In this document: piece by piece, positions 1-10,192 of the stretch
Layout of the letters: every line of letters begins with the position of its first letter
Numbering within the stretch: position 1 is the stretch's first letter
Source of the DNA: Marinobacter vulgaris
GTDB lineage: Bacteria > Pseudomonadota > Gammaproteobacteria > Pseudomonadales > Oleiphilaceae
Length of the DNA: 64,000 bases
Assembly (NCBI RefSeq): GCF_003344045.1
Contig: NZ_QFWX01000002.1
Span: 219,270 to 283,269, forward strand
Direction of reading: 5' to 3'
Translations under genes and position numbers: made by a program
Notes under the pieces: model-generated
What the model was told of the DNA's origin: nothing
Seen by the model: the letters and a program-made list of their open reading frames with translations, nothing else
The model's database searches: none

Positions 1-2119
1 CTTCCTGGCTTACTACCAGGCTCAGCCAGTGCCGGGCGCGGGTGATGCCCGTGTAGACCAGCTCGCGGGTCAGTACTGGCGTCAGCCGGTCCGGAATCAC
101 CAGGCAGGCATGGGTAAATTCCGAGCCCTGGGACTTGTGAACGGTCATGGCGTAGACGGTTTCCAGTGACTGCAACCGGCTCGGGGAGATCCACCGGATC
201 GTACCGCTGCCGTCACTGGAGGGAAACGCCACCCGCAGGGTGCCAACCGGCTTGTTGCTGTCATCGCGATCCCAGGGCACGCTCAGGGTAACGCCAATGT
301 CGCCGTTCATCAGGCCCAGATTATAGTCGTTTCCGGTGATCAGTACCGGACGTCCGTTGTACCAGCCCTCGGTGCGATCAATCAGGCCGGCCTGGCGCAG
401 GCGCCCGGCAATCTCCCGGTTTAGCCCTTCCACCCCGAAGGGGCCCTGGCGCAGCGCGCACAGAACCTTGAAATGGTTGAAGGCCTCAAGCACGTCGGTG
501 GCCCAGGCATCCCATCGCTCGCGCTCTTCAGTGGCGGCCGCTAACACTGGCCTGCCGTCCCTGATGAGGCGAAGGTAATGGCCATAGCCCACCGGTGGGG
601 CAACCGACACATCATTGATCCGACGGCCCTCGCCACTGTTGCGGAAGCGTTCCGGGCTGCCGGTGAGGCCATGGTCCGCCAGCAGTGCCGTACCCGGTTC
701 GCTGGCAAGGGGACGCACCGAACCACTGGCCGGTGCCACCCAGGCCACGTCTTCGAAGCCCTGTTGCCGACACCGATTGATCAGTTCCCTGTCGAGTTTG
801 CCAGCGTTGGTGGCCGCGGCCAGCACACCGATACCGCTGTGCTCATCAAAGCGATAGCTCTTGCGCAGCATGGCGACCGCCTGGTCCAGTGGCAGGCCTT
901 GCGGGTCTGTCAGTTCCGCTGGCAAGCGGCATCCGCTCACCGACTCCAGCCACCGGGCCGTCGCCGGCAGGTAATGGGCAGCCTCGGCGCGCTGGCACAA
1001 CTCTCCCAGTACCGCACCGGCATCCACCGAAGCCAACTGGTCCTTGTCCCCCAGCATGATCAGCCTGGCTCTGGCGGGGAGCGCCGCAAAGACCGAAGCC
1101 ATCAGGTCCACATCCACCATGGAGGCTTCGTCAATCACCAGAATATCCAGCGGCAGCGGGTTGTCCTGATCGTGACGGAATCTCCGGGAACCCGGGCGGC
1201 TGCCCAACAACCGGTGCAGGGTGGTGACCTGGGTGGGGATGGCGGACTTATCCGGTCGCCCTGGCAGCTCCGCGAGCGGCAGGCGTTCCACCGCACCGCC
1301 GATAGACTCGCTCAGCCTTGCAGCGGCCTTGCCGGTCGGTGCTGACAGGCGGATGCGCAGGTAGGGGCTGGCATCACCGGCACCCGCGGATTCGCAGGCT
1401 ACCGACTGCAGGGCCGCCAGCAGGTTCACCACTGTGGTGGTCTTGCCGGTGCCGGGGCCACCGGTGATCACGCTGAAACTGTTCCTGGCTGCCAGGGCGC
1501 AGGCAATCTTCTGGTAATCCGGTTCAGGCCCCGTGCCGAACAGGGCATTCAGCGCTTGCGCCAGCAGGCCGGCATCGTCCAGCTCCACAGGGTTTTCGAG
1601 GCGATCCCGGATGCCCGCGGCTATGGCCTGCTCGTATCGCCAGAACCGGCGCAGATAAAGCCGCGTGCCGTCCAGAACCAATGGTGTCGCCTGCCCGCCA
1701 TTACCAACCGCGCAGCTTCGGCCCAGGTCAGCGATCAGTTCGTCCGGGCTGATACCGGAAAACAGGTCCGACGGCCGCAGGCAGTCTGCCGGGAGCGACG
1801 CCACTCCCTCCGACGGCAGCACCAGTGTAGGCTCGGTGTCGCGGCAAAGGTGCCTTATGTCCAGGCAAACGTGCCCCCGCCCCACCTGATGGGAAACCAT
1901 GGCGGCCAGCAGTGCCAGCATGTGCGAGGGCTGCTCGCCCTGTTCACCGACGATGTTGCAGACGAAAGCCGCAAATGCATGGTCCAGGGCACGGATCCAG
2001 TCCCGCTCGACCCAGTCGTCCATCAGCGCCAGCGCCTCCGCGGCGGTTTGGGGCACGGTTGGCGGTTCCGCCGGGGGCGTGTCGAACAGGTCCTGTATGT
2101 ATCCGCTTTCGCCAATCAT
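1..2119 (-). CDS. recD: Exodeoxyribonuclease V alpha subunit RecD (C-terminal end outside window)
   Basis: RecD is the 5'-3' helicase motor of RecBCD, which processes double-strand breaks for recombination and degrades foreign linear DNA. About 706 codons are in the window. The frame is open from the ATG at 2119 to the window edge, which cuts it within the last few dozen residues. A Walker A motif (GGPGTGKTTT) lies near residue 220. A Walker B-like DEAS follows, and the C-terminal helicase motif RELVYTGITRAR is readable at about positions 20-65. The start codon overlaps the recB stop by 4 bases (ATGA), so translation is probably coupled. The N-terminal region before Walker A is about 50 residues longer than I recall for E. 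coli RecD. Identity is clear; only the true C-terminus is unseen. Confidence 0.96.
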   Translation of the reverse strand, partial: MIGESGYIQDLFDTPPAEPPTVPQTAAEALALMDDWVERDWIRALDHAFAAFVCNIVGEQGEQPSHMLALLAAMVSHQVGRGHVCLDIRHLCRDTEPTLVLPSEGVASLPADCLRPSDLFSGISPDELIADLGRSCAVGNGGQATPLVLDGTRLYLRRFWRYEQAIAAGIRDRLENPVELDDAGLLAQALNALFGTGPEPDYQKIACALAARNSFSVITGGPGTGKTTTVVNLLAALQSVACESAGAGDASPYLRIRLSAPTGKAAARLSESIGGAVERLPLAELPGRPDKSAIPTQVTTLHRLLGSRPGSRRFRHDQDNPLPLDILVIDEASMVDVDLMASVFAALPARARLIMLGDKDQLASVDAGAVLGELCQRAEAAHYLPATARWLESVSGCRLPAELTDPQGLPLDQAVAMLRKSYRFDEHSGIGVLAAATNAGKLDRELINRCRQQGFEDVAWVAPASGSVRPLASEPGTALLADHGLTGSPERFRNSGEGRRINDVSVAPPVGYGHYLRLIRDGRPVLAAATEERERWDAWATDVLEAFNHFKVLCALRQGPFGVEGLNREIAGRLRQAGLIDRTEGWYNGRPVLITGNDYNLGLMNGDIGVTLSVPWDRDDSNKPVGTLRVAFPSSDGSGTIRWISPSRLQSLETVYAMTVHKSQGSEFTHACLVIPDRLTPVLTRELVYTGITRARHWLSLVVSQE

Positions 2120-5100
2120 GCGGCTTTCCCCCGCTGGCCGCTGAACAGCTGGTCCAGCTCTTCGATCAGGGCCCGCCCAGGCCGTTCGGTGAAAGCGCCG
2201 GCGCCCGCCGTGTCACATCCCCGCAGAAACAGATAGACCGCACCTCCAACGTGGGTGTCGTAGTCATAGTCCGGCAGGCGCGACTTCAGCAGGCGGTGCA
2301 ATGCCAGCAGGTAGATGACGTACTGCAGGTCGTATCGATTTTCGAGAATCTTTTCTTTCATGGCCTCGCTCACGTAAGCCTGATCATCCTCGCCGAGAGA
2401 GTTGGATTTGTAGTCCAGCACGTAGTAACGGCCCTGATGCTCGAAGACCAGATCAATAAAGCCCTTGAGCATGCCGTTGAAGGTGGTTTCGTGAGCCTCC
2501 GGCCGGCTCTCTCCCTTCAGTGTGTGTGCGCGAACCAGTTTGTCCAGGGTGCGGGTATTGACCTGGTGGCTCTCGAACCAGAACTCCAGTTCCGGGCGGA
2601 GGGTTGCAAGACTGGCAAGTGCGCAGGTTCCACCGCTATCGGGCAGGGGAATGTCCATGGTGATCAGGGTATGGATCCAGGCTTTCAGCGTGTCCGCCCA
2701 GTCGCTCCAGTTGCGCAGCTTGCAGCGTCGCTCCAGCAGTGCGTGTAGCTCTTCGGGCTCGTCTGCCACCCGGCCAAATCCCTGGGTGGCGCACCATTCC
2801 AGAATGTCGTGAAGGAAGGTGCCGGGACCGGCGCCCCTGGGGAAACTGTGCTGATTGAAAGGTTGCGGTCCGTTGGCGCCGGTATCGACGGAGGTTACGG
2901 CATCGGCGCCTTCTGTCTCGTCTTCTTCCCGCAGGTTCTCCTGCTCGGCGTCTTCACTGGCGGGGGCAAAGTCGTCGGCAAAACCACTGCGGGCGCCATA
3001 GGTAATGGCGGAATAACTGGCAATCCACCAGTTTTCCTTTGCGTCGCGCACGGGCTCCAGAGCCCTGCCAAGCTCCGGTTCCGCCTCGCCGGCATAAGCA
3101 TCCTCTCCCGGTTCCGGGACTGGCGCCACCGCGATGGCAGGCTCGCCGGCGGCCATGGTCTGCAGGAAGGGTGTCAGGTCAGTGTCGTTCTCGGTGGCGT
3201 CACGCCCCACCAGGTGCCCCAGGCCGCTCTGGCGCCAGCCCTTGATGCCCGCGGCACCCACCCAGGTAGCGTGGCGGGAACGGGTCAGCGCCACATAGAG
3301 CTTGCGGATGTCCTCGCCGAGTCGCTCTCGGTCCGCCCGGGCCAGGGTGTCGTCATCCGGTTCCAGTGAGATCCGCAGCTTGCCGTCGTCGTCGTGGTAC
3401 TTGATAAAGGCCTGGTTCGACTTTTCCTCGCGAAACTCGGTGGCAAAAGGCAGGAACACCAACGGGTATTCCAGGCCCTTGGACTTGTGCACGGTGACCA
3501 CCTTGACCAGGCCGGCGTCGCTTTCCAGGCGCATGTTGCGATGCTCATCCTCGTCGTCGGACTCCCGCAGCATCTCGGTGTAGTGATGGATCAGGGCGTG
3601 TTCGCCGTCCAGCTGCTGGCTGTCCTGCTGAAGCAGTTCGGCAATGTGCAGGATATCGGTCAGACCGCGCTCACCGTCCCGCCCCGCCAGCAGTTTTGCG
3701 GGCACTTCATAGTCCATCAGCAGGCGCCGCAGCATGGGCAGTACACCCTGCTGCTGCCAGAGTTCCCGGTAACCCTGGAAGCGGTTGATCTCCCGGTCCA
3801 GCGCATTCTCGTCACTGAGCAGCCGGTCCAGGTCCTGGTAGGCCAGGCCCATGGTGGGCGTGGCCAGCGCGGCACGGATCAGCGCCAACTGGCCGGGTTC
3901 GGCACAGGCCTGCAACCATTGCAGCAGCTCCAGCGCCTGAGCCGAGTGCAGCACCGAGTTGCGGTCTGACAGGTAGACACTGCGAATTCCCCGCTCACCC
4001 AAGGCCTGCCTGACCGCATCCGCCTCGTCGCGTTTGTTCACGAGCACCGCAATATGTTCGGGTCGCAAAGCTTCGAATGCCCGGTCCACGGCCCGGAAGC
4101 CCGCTTCACCGGCCTGGCCCAGGTTCAGCAGGCGGGCAATCTCTGCCGAGCAGACGTCTGCCATAGCCTCGCGACCGGCTTCTTTGGCGACAGGACGCTC
4201 ATCCGCCAGGGTCCAGAAGGTTAGCGGTGTCTGGCCCTGGCCCTGTACGCACCAGTGCTGGTCGGTACCCCTGGCATTCACCGGGTTGAACGGCAGCGGG
4301 TTGTCGTCGCCGGCACGAAACAGGAACGCCCCCTCCGGCAGTGACTGGTCAGCCTGCGCGAACACCCGGTTAACACCATCCACCATGGCGACGGCGGAGC
4401 GGAAGTTGGTGCCCAGTGTGTAGGTACGGCTGCTGACAGCGCGGCGGGCGTCCAGATAGGTATAGATGTCGGCGCCCCGGAAACCGTAAATGGCCTGCTT
4501 GGGGTCGCCGATCATCAGCAGACTAGTATCCTGGTCGTTGCTGGCCACCCGATAGACACGATCAAAGATCCGGTACTGGACCGGGTCGGTATCCTGGAAC
4601 TCGTCAATCATCGCCACCGGAAACTGGCGGCGGATGGTTTCGGCCAGTCTCTCGCCCTGGGGGCCGCCCAAAGCCTCATCCAGCCGCGTGAGCAGGTCGT
4701 CAAAGCCCATGCTGGCAAGGCGCTGTTTTTCACTGTCCAGGCGCCGGGCTATCCAGCAGGCGGCGTGATTGAGGATGTCCGGCTTTGCCACCGGCATAGC
4801 TTTCAGGGCCGGCCTGAGCTCGGCAATGGCGTCCATGGCCGGGTGATGGGGTGGCTCGTCATCGCCGGTCCATTTTTCCGCAAAGGCGTCGGCCTCTAGG
4901 GTATCGAAGCCCTTGGGGCGACTTCTGGACAGGAAATCAGGGGGTTCGGCAGCGTCGGTGGTGGCCCATTCCCGCAGGGAGTCCACAGCCTTCTGGATGG
5001 AATTTTTAGTGCCGCCGTGCAATGGCTTTGGTTTGCGCTTTGCGGTTTCCGCCAGCAACTCATCCAGCTCATCACACCAGGCCGGCCAAGGCGCTTTAAG

Positions 5101-5823
5101 CTCCCTGAGCCTGGCTTCCCGCCGAGCTTTCGCTTCTTGCGCGGCCGCCAACGGGTCCCGGCCGGGAAGCGGCAGCGCATCGACATGGGGTAACAGGTTA
5201 CGAACCGACTGGCGCAGGCTTTCCGGGGTTTTCCAGTTATCCAGTACCTCGTTCATCAATTCCGGCGGCAGCGGGTACACAAAGGTGCGCCAGTAGTCCC
5301 GGACCACATTGTCCAGCAGCTCGGTCTGGCTTGTTTCCAGGGTCTGGCGGAACAGGCTGCCGCTGTCGAAGGCGTGCTCACTGAGCATGCGGTTACACCA
5401 GCCGTGGATGGTGGAAACGGCGGCCTCGTCCATCCATTCTGCCGCCAGCAGCAGTTTGCGGCGACAGGCCGGCCAGTCCGCCTCCGGGCAGGCGTTGCGC
5501 AGATTGACCAGCGGATCTTTCGCGGTTGCCGTGGTATCAGCGGTATCCGGGTCTTTCGCGAAGAGCGCAGCGGCTTCGGTCAGGCGGGCACGGATACGGT
5601 CCCGGAGCTCCTTGGTGGCGGCCTCGGTAAAGGTCACCACGAGAAGATGGGGCGGCATGAGGCCCTCCCCCAGGGACTCTTCCGCGGTGCGATGCCCCAG
5701 TACCAGGCGTACGTAGAGCAGAGCCAGGGTGAAGGTCTTGCCGGTGCCAGCGCTGGCCTCGATCAACTGGCTGCCGCGCAGGGGCAGTGTCAGGGGGTCG
5801 AGTGTGTGAACGCTGCCGGTCAT
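2116..5823 (-). CDS. recB: Exodeoxyribonuclease V beta subunit RecB
   Basis: RecB (1235 aa) supplies the 3'-5' helicase and the only nuclease of RecBCD. Visible motifs are Walker A ASAGTGKT at residues 22-29, the UvrD-type Walker B MIDEFQDTD, superfamily I motif GDPKQAIYGFRG, the VHKSKGLEYPLVF motif, and a C-terminal nuclease core with GFIDLVF followed by LDYKSN around residue 1138 and a QYVIYLLALH helix. Length matches the family. The ATG at 5823 shares one base with the recC stop (TAATG), and the stop overlaps recD, so the three genes form one translationally coupled operon. No ptrA gene lies between recC and recB, unlike E. coli. Confidence 0.97.
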   Translation of the reverse strand: MTGSVHTLDPLTLPLRGSQLIEASAGTGKTFTLALLYVRLVLGHRTAEESLGEGLMPPHLLVVTFTEAATKELRDRIRARLTEAAALFAKDPDTADTTATAKDPLVNLRNACPEADWPACRRKLLLAAEWMDEAAVSTIHGWCNRMLSEHAFDSGSLFRQTLETSQTELLDNVVRDYWRTFVYPLPPELMNEVLDNWKTPESLRQSVRNLLPHVDALPLPGRDPLAAAQEAKARREARLRELKAPWPAWCDELDELLAETAKRKPKPLHGGTKNSIQKAVDSLREWATTDAAEPPDFLSRSRPKGFDTLEADAFAEKWTGDDEPPHHPAMDAIAELRPALKAMPVAKPDILNHAACWIARRLDSEKQRLASMGFDDLLTRLDEALGGPQGERLAETIRRQFPVAMIDEFQDTDPVQYRIFDRVYRVASNDQDTSLLMIGDPKQAIYGFRGADIYTYLDARRAVSSRTYTLGTNFRSAVAMVDGVNRVFAQADQSLPEGAFLFRAGDDNPLPFNPVNARGTDQHWCVQGQGQTPLTFWTLADERPVAKEAGREAMADVCSAEIARLLNLGQAGEAGFRAVDRAFEALRPEHIAVLVNKRDEADAVRQALGERGIRSVYLSDRNSVLHSAQALELLQWLQACAEPGQLALIRAALATPTMGLAYQDLDRLLSDENALDREINRFQGYRELWQQQGVLPMLRRLLMDYEVPAKLLAGRDGERGLTDILHIAELLQQDSQQLDGEHALIHHYTEMLRESDDEDEHRNMRLESDAGLVKVVTVHKSKGLEYPLVFLPFATEFREEKSNQAFIKYHDDDGKLRISLEPDDDTLARADRERLGEDIRKLYVALTRSRHATWVGAAGIKGWRQSGLGHLVGRDATENDTDLTPFLQTMAAGEPAIAVAPVPEPGEDAYAGEAEPELGRALEPVRDAKENWWIASYSAITYGARSGFADDFAPASEDAEQENLREEDETEGADAVTSVDTGANGPQPFNQHSFPRGAGPGTFLHDILEWCATQGFGRVADEPEELHALLERRCKLRNWSDWADTLKAWIHTLITMDIPLPDSGGTCALASLATLRPELEFWFESHQVNTRTLDKLVRAHTLKGESRPEAHETTFNGMLKGFIDLVFEHQGRYYVLDYKSNSLGEDDQAYVSEAMKEKILENRYDLQYVIYLLALHRLLKSRLPDYDYDTHVGGAVYLFLRGCDTAGAGAFTERPGRALIEELDQLFSGQRGKAA

Positions 5824-8800
5824 TAGGTTTTCTCCCTTTTGGCGCCGCCAGGCTTCACCCGGCCCGCCTGTTCTGCGTGCCAGAGCGGTTCGTAGAGTGC
5901 GGACACCAATAGCGGGAATTGCCCACTGGCAAGCAACTGTGCGAACTCCGGGTAAGCCCTGTGCAGGTAGCCGCTGTCACGGGCCAGGGCCTTGTTGTAG
6001 GCTTCTTCTGCTTTTTGTAGTGCTTTATCTTCATTACCCTCACCCCTGGCGGGATATAGCCCCCTCAGATAGGCAAAGGCAGCCGCGGACTCAACGGGCA
6101 ACGGCTGTGTCTGGCCCTGCATCCAGTAATCCAGCAAGGTGGCCAGACATTCGCCGGCGGCCGCTTTTTCCATCGGCAGCAGATTGACCACCCGCTGTTC
6201 CTCCTTGGCGATGACCAGAGTATGAAAAGCTTCAAAGCGGAGGTTGCCCGCCAGGTGCGATACCCAGTGGTCCAGCAGAGCCGGGAATCGCAGCTGGCGT
6301 GAGCCCCTGGGCCCTTCCAGGAGATTGCTGCTGGCAATGACGACCCTGCAGACACTTCCGTCTGGACGGGTGCGCAGGTTACCCAGGCGGTCGCTGACAT
6401 CCACGGTATCCGCGCCACTTTTATGGTGGGCTTCGAAGCCGATTACTTCTTCAATGGCCTCGGGCCAAAGTGCCAGCGCCTCCTGGTAACGCCTATGCAG
6501 GTCCGGCATACGGCTTTCCAGCTGCTGCGCAAGGGCGTATTCCGTGAGCCCCATGCCGAGCTCGCCGCGGCGCGCCATACTGGCCAGAGAGTCGTCCAGA
6601 TACTGCTGCAGTGCCTCAACGGTATCGGCTTTCATGACTGCATGGCGTATCAGTTCGTCCTCCAGGCGCCAGTGTTGCAGTCCGTCCATGGCGAACGCTT
6701 CGTTGTCGGTATCCAGGTTTTCCACATCGGCAAACCGCACCTGCAGGCGGCGCTGGTAGAAGACTTCCACCGGCCGTTTGAGGAAGGCGCCGAGTTCGCC
6801 CAGGGTGATCGGGTCCGCCGGCGGCAAGTAGGATAGCTCGACCTGCTCCGCTTCGGCTTTCGGTGCCTGGTGAGCACTCAGCCATTCGCTGTCGTAGGTA
6901 AACAGCCGCCTGCCAGACAACACGTCGTGCACGTTAGCCGGGGCATCCGCCGTGTCACCGCGATTTCCTGCCGGAAAGTACTCACGGCTGAACGGCTGCA
7001 GTGGGTGTTCAATGGTCACGGCGGCCGAGGCTCTCTGCTCTGAACCCGACACCTGCCATACCGCATCCAGATGATCCCGTAACTGGCTCACCAGCACCGA
7101 CGGCGGCCGCTCCGAGTCATCCCGAATACTGCGCCCTACCCAGCTGATATACAGCTGTTCGCGCGCCGACAGCAGAGCCTCCAGAAACAGGTAGCGGTCG
7201 TCTTCCCGGCGGGAGCGGTCCCCGGGACGGTAATCCAGGGCCATCAGGTCGAAATCCACCGGTGGCCGCGAGCGCGGGTAGTCGCCGTCGTTCATCCCCA
7301 GCAGACACACGCGGCGAAACGGAATGGCCCGCATCGGCATCAGGGTGGCAAAATTGACCTTGCCGGCCAGGAAGCGCTGGTTAAGGCCACCCTCTTCCAA
7401 CCCTTCCAGCAGGATCTCGCGAACGATGTTCAGGGGCAGTTCCACCTGTTCCATGCCGGCACTGTCACAGTCCTGAAGCCACTGCTCCGCCTGCCGCCGC
7501 AGCCGATTCACCAGCAGCAGCTCGTCATCCGAAAGGTCAGCAAAGAAACGCTCCAGTATTGACTGCAGCAGTTCCAGCCAGCCTGCCGGTGTGGCACTGC
7601 CCCGCAATTCGTGCCAGAGATCTTCCAGACGATCGATGAAACGGCAGAGATTGCCTGCCACGCTGGCCTGTAACCCGCCGATTTCGTCATAGGGCTCGAT
7701 GCCCTGCCAGGGTTCGTCGCGGCCGGTGCCGTAACCCAGCAACATCCGCCGCAGGCCGGCCTGCCAGGTGTTGCGCTCCAGACCATCGGGCAGGTCGAGA
7801 CTGCCGCGGTGATCACTGTGCAGGCCCCAGCGGATATTGGCGCCCTCCACCCACTGGCGCACCAGGGGCAGGTCGCCTTCGGCAATTCCAAAACGGTTCC
7901 GCACCGCCGGCACTTCCAGCAGGCTGACGATTTCGCTGACGCCAAAGCGGCTTTCCGGCAGTGCCATCAGGGTATCCAGGGCAATCAGCACCGGCTGACG
8001 ATGGCGCTGACCCTGGTCGGAAATGGTAAACGGAATATACCGGCGGGAAGACGGCGGGTATCGCCCGAACACGGCCTGGATGTGGGGGGCGTAGGTATCC
8101 ACATCCGGCACCATGACAATCACATCCCGCGGGCGCAGTTCCGGATTAGCGTTGAACGCTGCCAGCAACTGGTCGTGAAGAATCTCCACCTCCCGCTGGG
8201 GGCTGTGGGCATTGTGGAATACCACGGAACCGTCCCGGAACGGGTCCAGGCTGCGCCCCTGGCCCAACATCTCCGGTTGCGATGTGAGCGTACGGATATC
8301 GTCCTGGATCTGGTGCAGCAGCACAGGCTGCTGCGGGTCCCCATGGGGTGTAAAAATATCAATGCGGCCATCTGGCGTGCTGACACGGCCCCGGTATTCC
8401 TCCGGGTTGTCGAATTCATCCAGCAGGCGGATGTAGTCCCGGCCCTGTTTGCCCCAGGCCGCCAGCAGGGGGTTGGCGTGCTGGTGGAGATCGTCAGGGT
8501 CGGTCAGCGCTGCCAGTTTCGGATGGGCCTGCCCCCGCTTGCGATCGGCATTGAGCAGGTCGCGATCACTGATGATATCGGCCCAGTAGAACTCACTCGG
8601 GTTGTGGACACAGAGCACCACCTGGCTGACCCGGCTGAGGATCGATAGCGCCTCCAGCGCCTGCTTTGGCAGCGAGGACACGCCGAATACCACAATACGC
8701 CGGGGCAGATCCGCAGGCCGGTCCCCGGTTTTCAGTTTCTGCCCTTCCTCCATGAAACGGGTGTGGATGCGTGAGCGGCTGGTGGCGGCAAGCTCACTGA

Positions 8801-9416
8801 CGTCTTCCACCAGTTTTCGCCAAAGCACCGGCTGCCAGCGCAATTCCTCACCCAGTTCGCGGTATTCGCCTCGCGCCATCTGCAGGCGGTCATGGCCGGC
8901 CTCCCAGTCCGCCAGCCAGTCAGCACGGAACACCTGGTACTGGTCGAACAGGTCGGCAATCTTGCCAGCCAGCTGATAACGGCGGGTTTCGGTATCGGCC
9001 CCCGCCATGAACCGTTGCAGGGGCGCAAACACCCCGTCCTCTGCGATCAGATGCGGAAGCAACCGGAACAGACGCCAGACCAGGCGGGACTTGTCGAAGG
9101 GCGACTGCTCCGGCACCCCGGCGGGTGTCAATACGGCGCGGTAGGCCTGCCAGATAAAGCGGGCAGGAAACAGGAAATCCATACCGGCGGCGATACCCAT
9201 GCCCCCGTTGTCATCGCCGCTTTCCGCGCCGGAGGGATCCTCCGCCAGGGCAAGCTTCAGCCACTGGGCAATGCCGTTACTTTGCACCAGAAAGGTCTCG
9301 CTTTCCAGGGGCGGCAGCGGGCTTTGCTGGCAAATCCAGACCACAGCCCGGCGCAGGTCTTCGAGGTGGTTGGCATGGATGGCGTGAAAGCCTGGCTGGA
9401 TGGATGCTGCTGGCAT
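5823..9416 (-). CDS. recC: Exodeoxyribonuclease V gamma subunit RecC
   Basis: RecC (1198 aa from the chosen start) holds the RecBCD complex together and is the subunit that recognises Chi through a degenerate helicase fold. The N-terminus (HANHLEDLRR, then LVQSNGIAQWLKLAL), the NPSEFYWADI segment and the PMRAIPFRRVCLLGMNDGD segment are characteristic. I chose the ATG at 9416 because RecC homologues begin just before the HAN(H/D)L strand. An in-frame ATG at 9506 would add 30 residues that look like untranslated leader. The gene heads the recC-recB-recD operon and diverges from the HiPIP gene across about 210 bases. I see no convincing sigma-70 promoter for it. Confidence 0.94.
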   Translation of the reverse strand: MPAASIQPGFHAIHANHLEDLRRAVVWICQQSPLPPLESETFLVQSNGIAQWLKLALAEDPSGAESGDDNGGMGIAAGMDFLFPARFIWQAYRAVLTPAGVPEQSPFDKSRLVWRLFRLLPHLIAEDGVFAPLQRFMAGADTETRRYQLAGKIADLFDQYQVFRADWLADWEAGHDRLQMARGEYRELGEELRWQPVLWRKLVEDVSELAATSRSRIHTRFMEEGQKLKTGDRPADLPRRIVVFGVSSLPKQALEALSILSRVSQVVLCVHNPSEFYWADIISDRDLLNADRKRGQAHPKLAALTDPDDLHQHANPLLAAWGKQGRDYIRLLDEFDNPEEYRGRVSTPDGRIDIFTPHGDPQQPVLLHQIQDDIRTLTSQPEMLGQGRSLDPFRDGSVVFHNAHSPQREVEILHDQLLAAFNANPELRPRDVIVMVPDVDTYAPHIQAVFGRYPPSSRRYIPFTISDQGQRHRQPVLIALDTLMALPESRFGVSEIVSLLEVPAVRNRFGIAEGDLPLVRQWVEGANIRWGLHSDHRGSLDLPDGLERNTWQAGLRRMLLGYGTGRDEPWQGIEPYDEIGGLQASVAGNLCRFIDRLEDLWHELRGSATPAGWLELLQSILERFFADLSDDELLLVNRLRRQAEQWLQDCDSAGMEQVELPLNIVREILLEGLEEGGLNQRFLAGKVNFATLMPMRAIPFRRVCLLGMNDGDYPRSRPPVDFDLMALDYRPGDRSRREDDRYLFLEALLSAREQLYISWVGRSIRDDSERPPSVLVSQLRDHLDAVWQVSGSEQRASAAVTIEHPLQPFSREYFPAGNRGDTADAPANVHDVLSGRRLFTYDSEWLSAHQAPKAEAEQVELSYLPPADPITLGELGAFLKRPVEVFYQRRLQVRFADVENLDTDNEAFAMDGLQHWRLEDELIRHAVMKADTVEALQQYLDDSLASMARRGELGMGLTEYALAQQLESRMPDLHRRYQEALALWPEAIEEVIGFEAHHKSGADTVDVSDRLGNLRTRPDGSVCRVVIASSNLLEGPRGSRQLRFPALLDHWVSHLAGNLRFEAFHTLVIAKEEQRVVNLLPMEKAAAGECLATLLDYWMQGQTQPLPVESAAAFAYLRGLYPARGEGNEDKALQKAEEAYNKALARDSGYLHRAYPEFAQLLASGQFPLLVSALYEPLWHAEQAGRVKPGGAKREKT

Positions 9417-9586
9417 ACCTGCTCTGTGTGGTTCCAGGGGGAGAAGAAAAGAAAGCCTACCACAACTCTGGAAAAATTCTGGCCCGGTCCTGCGGGCTTG
9501 ACCCATGTCATTTCGGAGTCATCCAATCTTGCCCGCCACCCGAACAACTTTGTATGGTGAAAAAAACACCAAAAAATAAAGTGTCC

Positions 9587-9592
9587 TATAAT
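9587..9592 (+). promoter_or_regulatory. Probable -10 element for the HiPIP gene
   Basis: A perfect TATAAT sits 35 bases before the HiPIP start codon in an A/T-rich stretch. No good -35 hexamer is found 16-18 bases upstream, so the promoter may depend on an activator. A purine-rich ribosome site (AGAGAGGA, 9613-9620) follows. Confidence 0.5.
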
Positions 9593-9627
9593 CAGAATTG
9601 CAATGAGATGAGAGAGAGGAAACGACC

Positions 9628-9951
9628 ATGAGTAAAGTCAACGAAAGCCGCCGCGTATTTCTGCGCACCGCCGCCCTGGGTGTTGCCGCTATCCCCCTGG
9701 CAAAGTTCGCTACCCACTCGCCCCAGGCCCGGGCCGCAATGCCCAAGGCCGAGGACGGTCACGCTCTTGATTATGTCAACAATGCCGCCGACTCCAATCA
9801 TGAGAAATACCAGGAAGGCCGTCAGTGTGACGGATGTGCGTTTTGGGCCGGTGAGGAGTCTGACGGCTGGGGTAAATGCCGCCACCCACAGTTCAGCGAT
9901 GTACTGGTAAACGCCAATGGCTGGTGCAGTACCTGGGTGCCAGGAGGCTAA
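9628..9951 (+). CDS. High-potential iron-sulfur protein (HiPIP), Tat-exported
   Basis: Small periplasmic electron carrier (107 aa) holding one [4Fe-4S] cluster that cycles between +2 and +3. It usually feeds electrons to photosynthetic, denitrifying or terminal oxidase enzymes. The N-terminus carries a Tat signal (SRRVFLR, then a hydrophobic [11 protein letters not shown] stretch), as expected for a protein exported folded with its cluster. The mature part has four cysteines in the HiPIP order: CDGC, GKC and GWC, the last followed by STWVPGG. The start follows an AGAGAGGA ribosome site by 7 bases. It is transcribed alone, with a -10 element upstream and a strong terminator downstream. Its redox partner is not in the window. 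Confidence 0.93.
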   Translation: MSKVNESRRVFLRTAALGVAAIPLAKFATHSPQARAAMPKAEDGHALDYVNNAADSNHEKYQEGRQCDGCAFWAGEESDGWGKCRHPQFSDVLVNANGWCSTWVPGG

Positions 9952-9970
9952 CTCTGTAACCGGATTTCAG

Positions 9971-10001
9971 GCCCCGGAAAAGCATCATTCCGGGGCTTTT
10001 T
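9971..10001 (+). terminator. Rho-independent terminator of the HiPIP gene
   Basis: Perfect 9-bp stem GCCCCGGAA / TTCCGGGGC (9971-9979 and 9988-9996) with an 8-nt loop, followed directly by five T residues. It lies 20 bases after the HiPIP stop and isolates it from teaA. Confidence 0.92.
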
Positions 10002-10192
10002 CACGACCTACCGCACTGTCACAGGGCGTCCGCCTTTCGATTTGTTCTTTTATTCCGAATATTTATATTGTTCCGCCCCACGTTGGTGCGCTCCGAAATC
10101 TATTCGTTCAATTTCTTGCGAAAACAGCATTGTTTTGCCAGTCTTTATGAATGTAACAATAATTTGCAGTGAAAAATAACGGAGATGACACG

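Noticed and set aside
578..1345. Long plus-strand open frame (255 codons) opposite recD
   Set aside because: It lies antisense to the conserved RecD helicase core and its product is Gln/Arg/His-rich with no recognisable domain, typical of a shadow frame in GC-rich coding DNA. Similar long antisense frames opposite recB, recC, RND and pot genes were dropped for the same reason.
9556..9570. Short hairpin GGTG-A7-CACC between recC and the HiPIP gene
   Set aside because: Only a 4-bp stem with an A-rich loop in an A/T-rich promoter region. It is too weak to call a terminator or operator.
10002..10192. Promoter for the tea operon
   Set aside because: Several weak hexamers (TTGCGA, TTGTTT, TATGAA) occur but none has acceptable spacing. 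An osmotic-stress promoter is plausible but cannot be located by eye.
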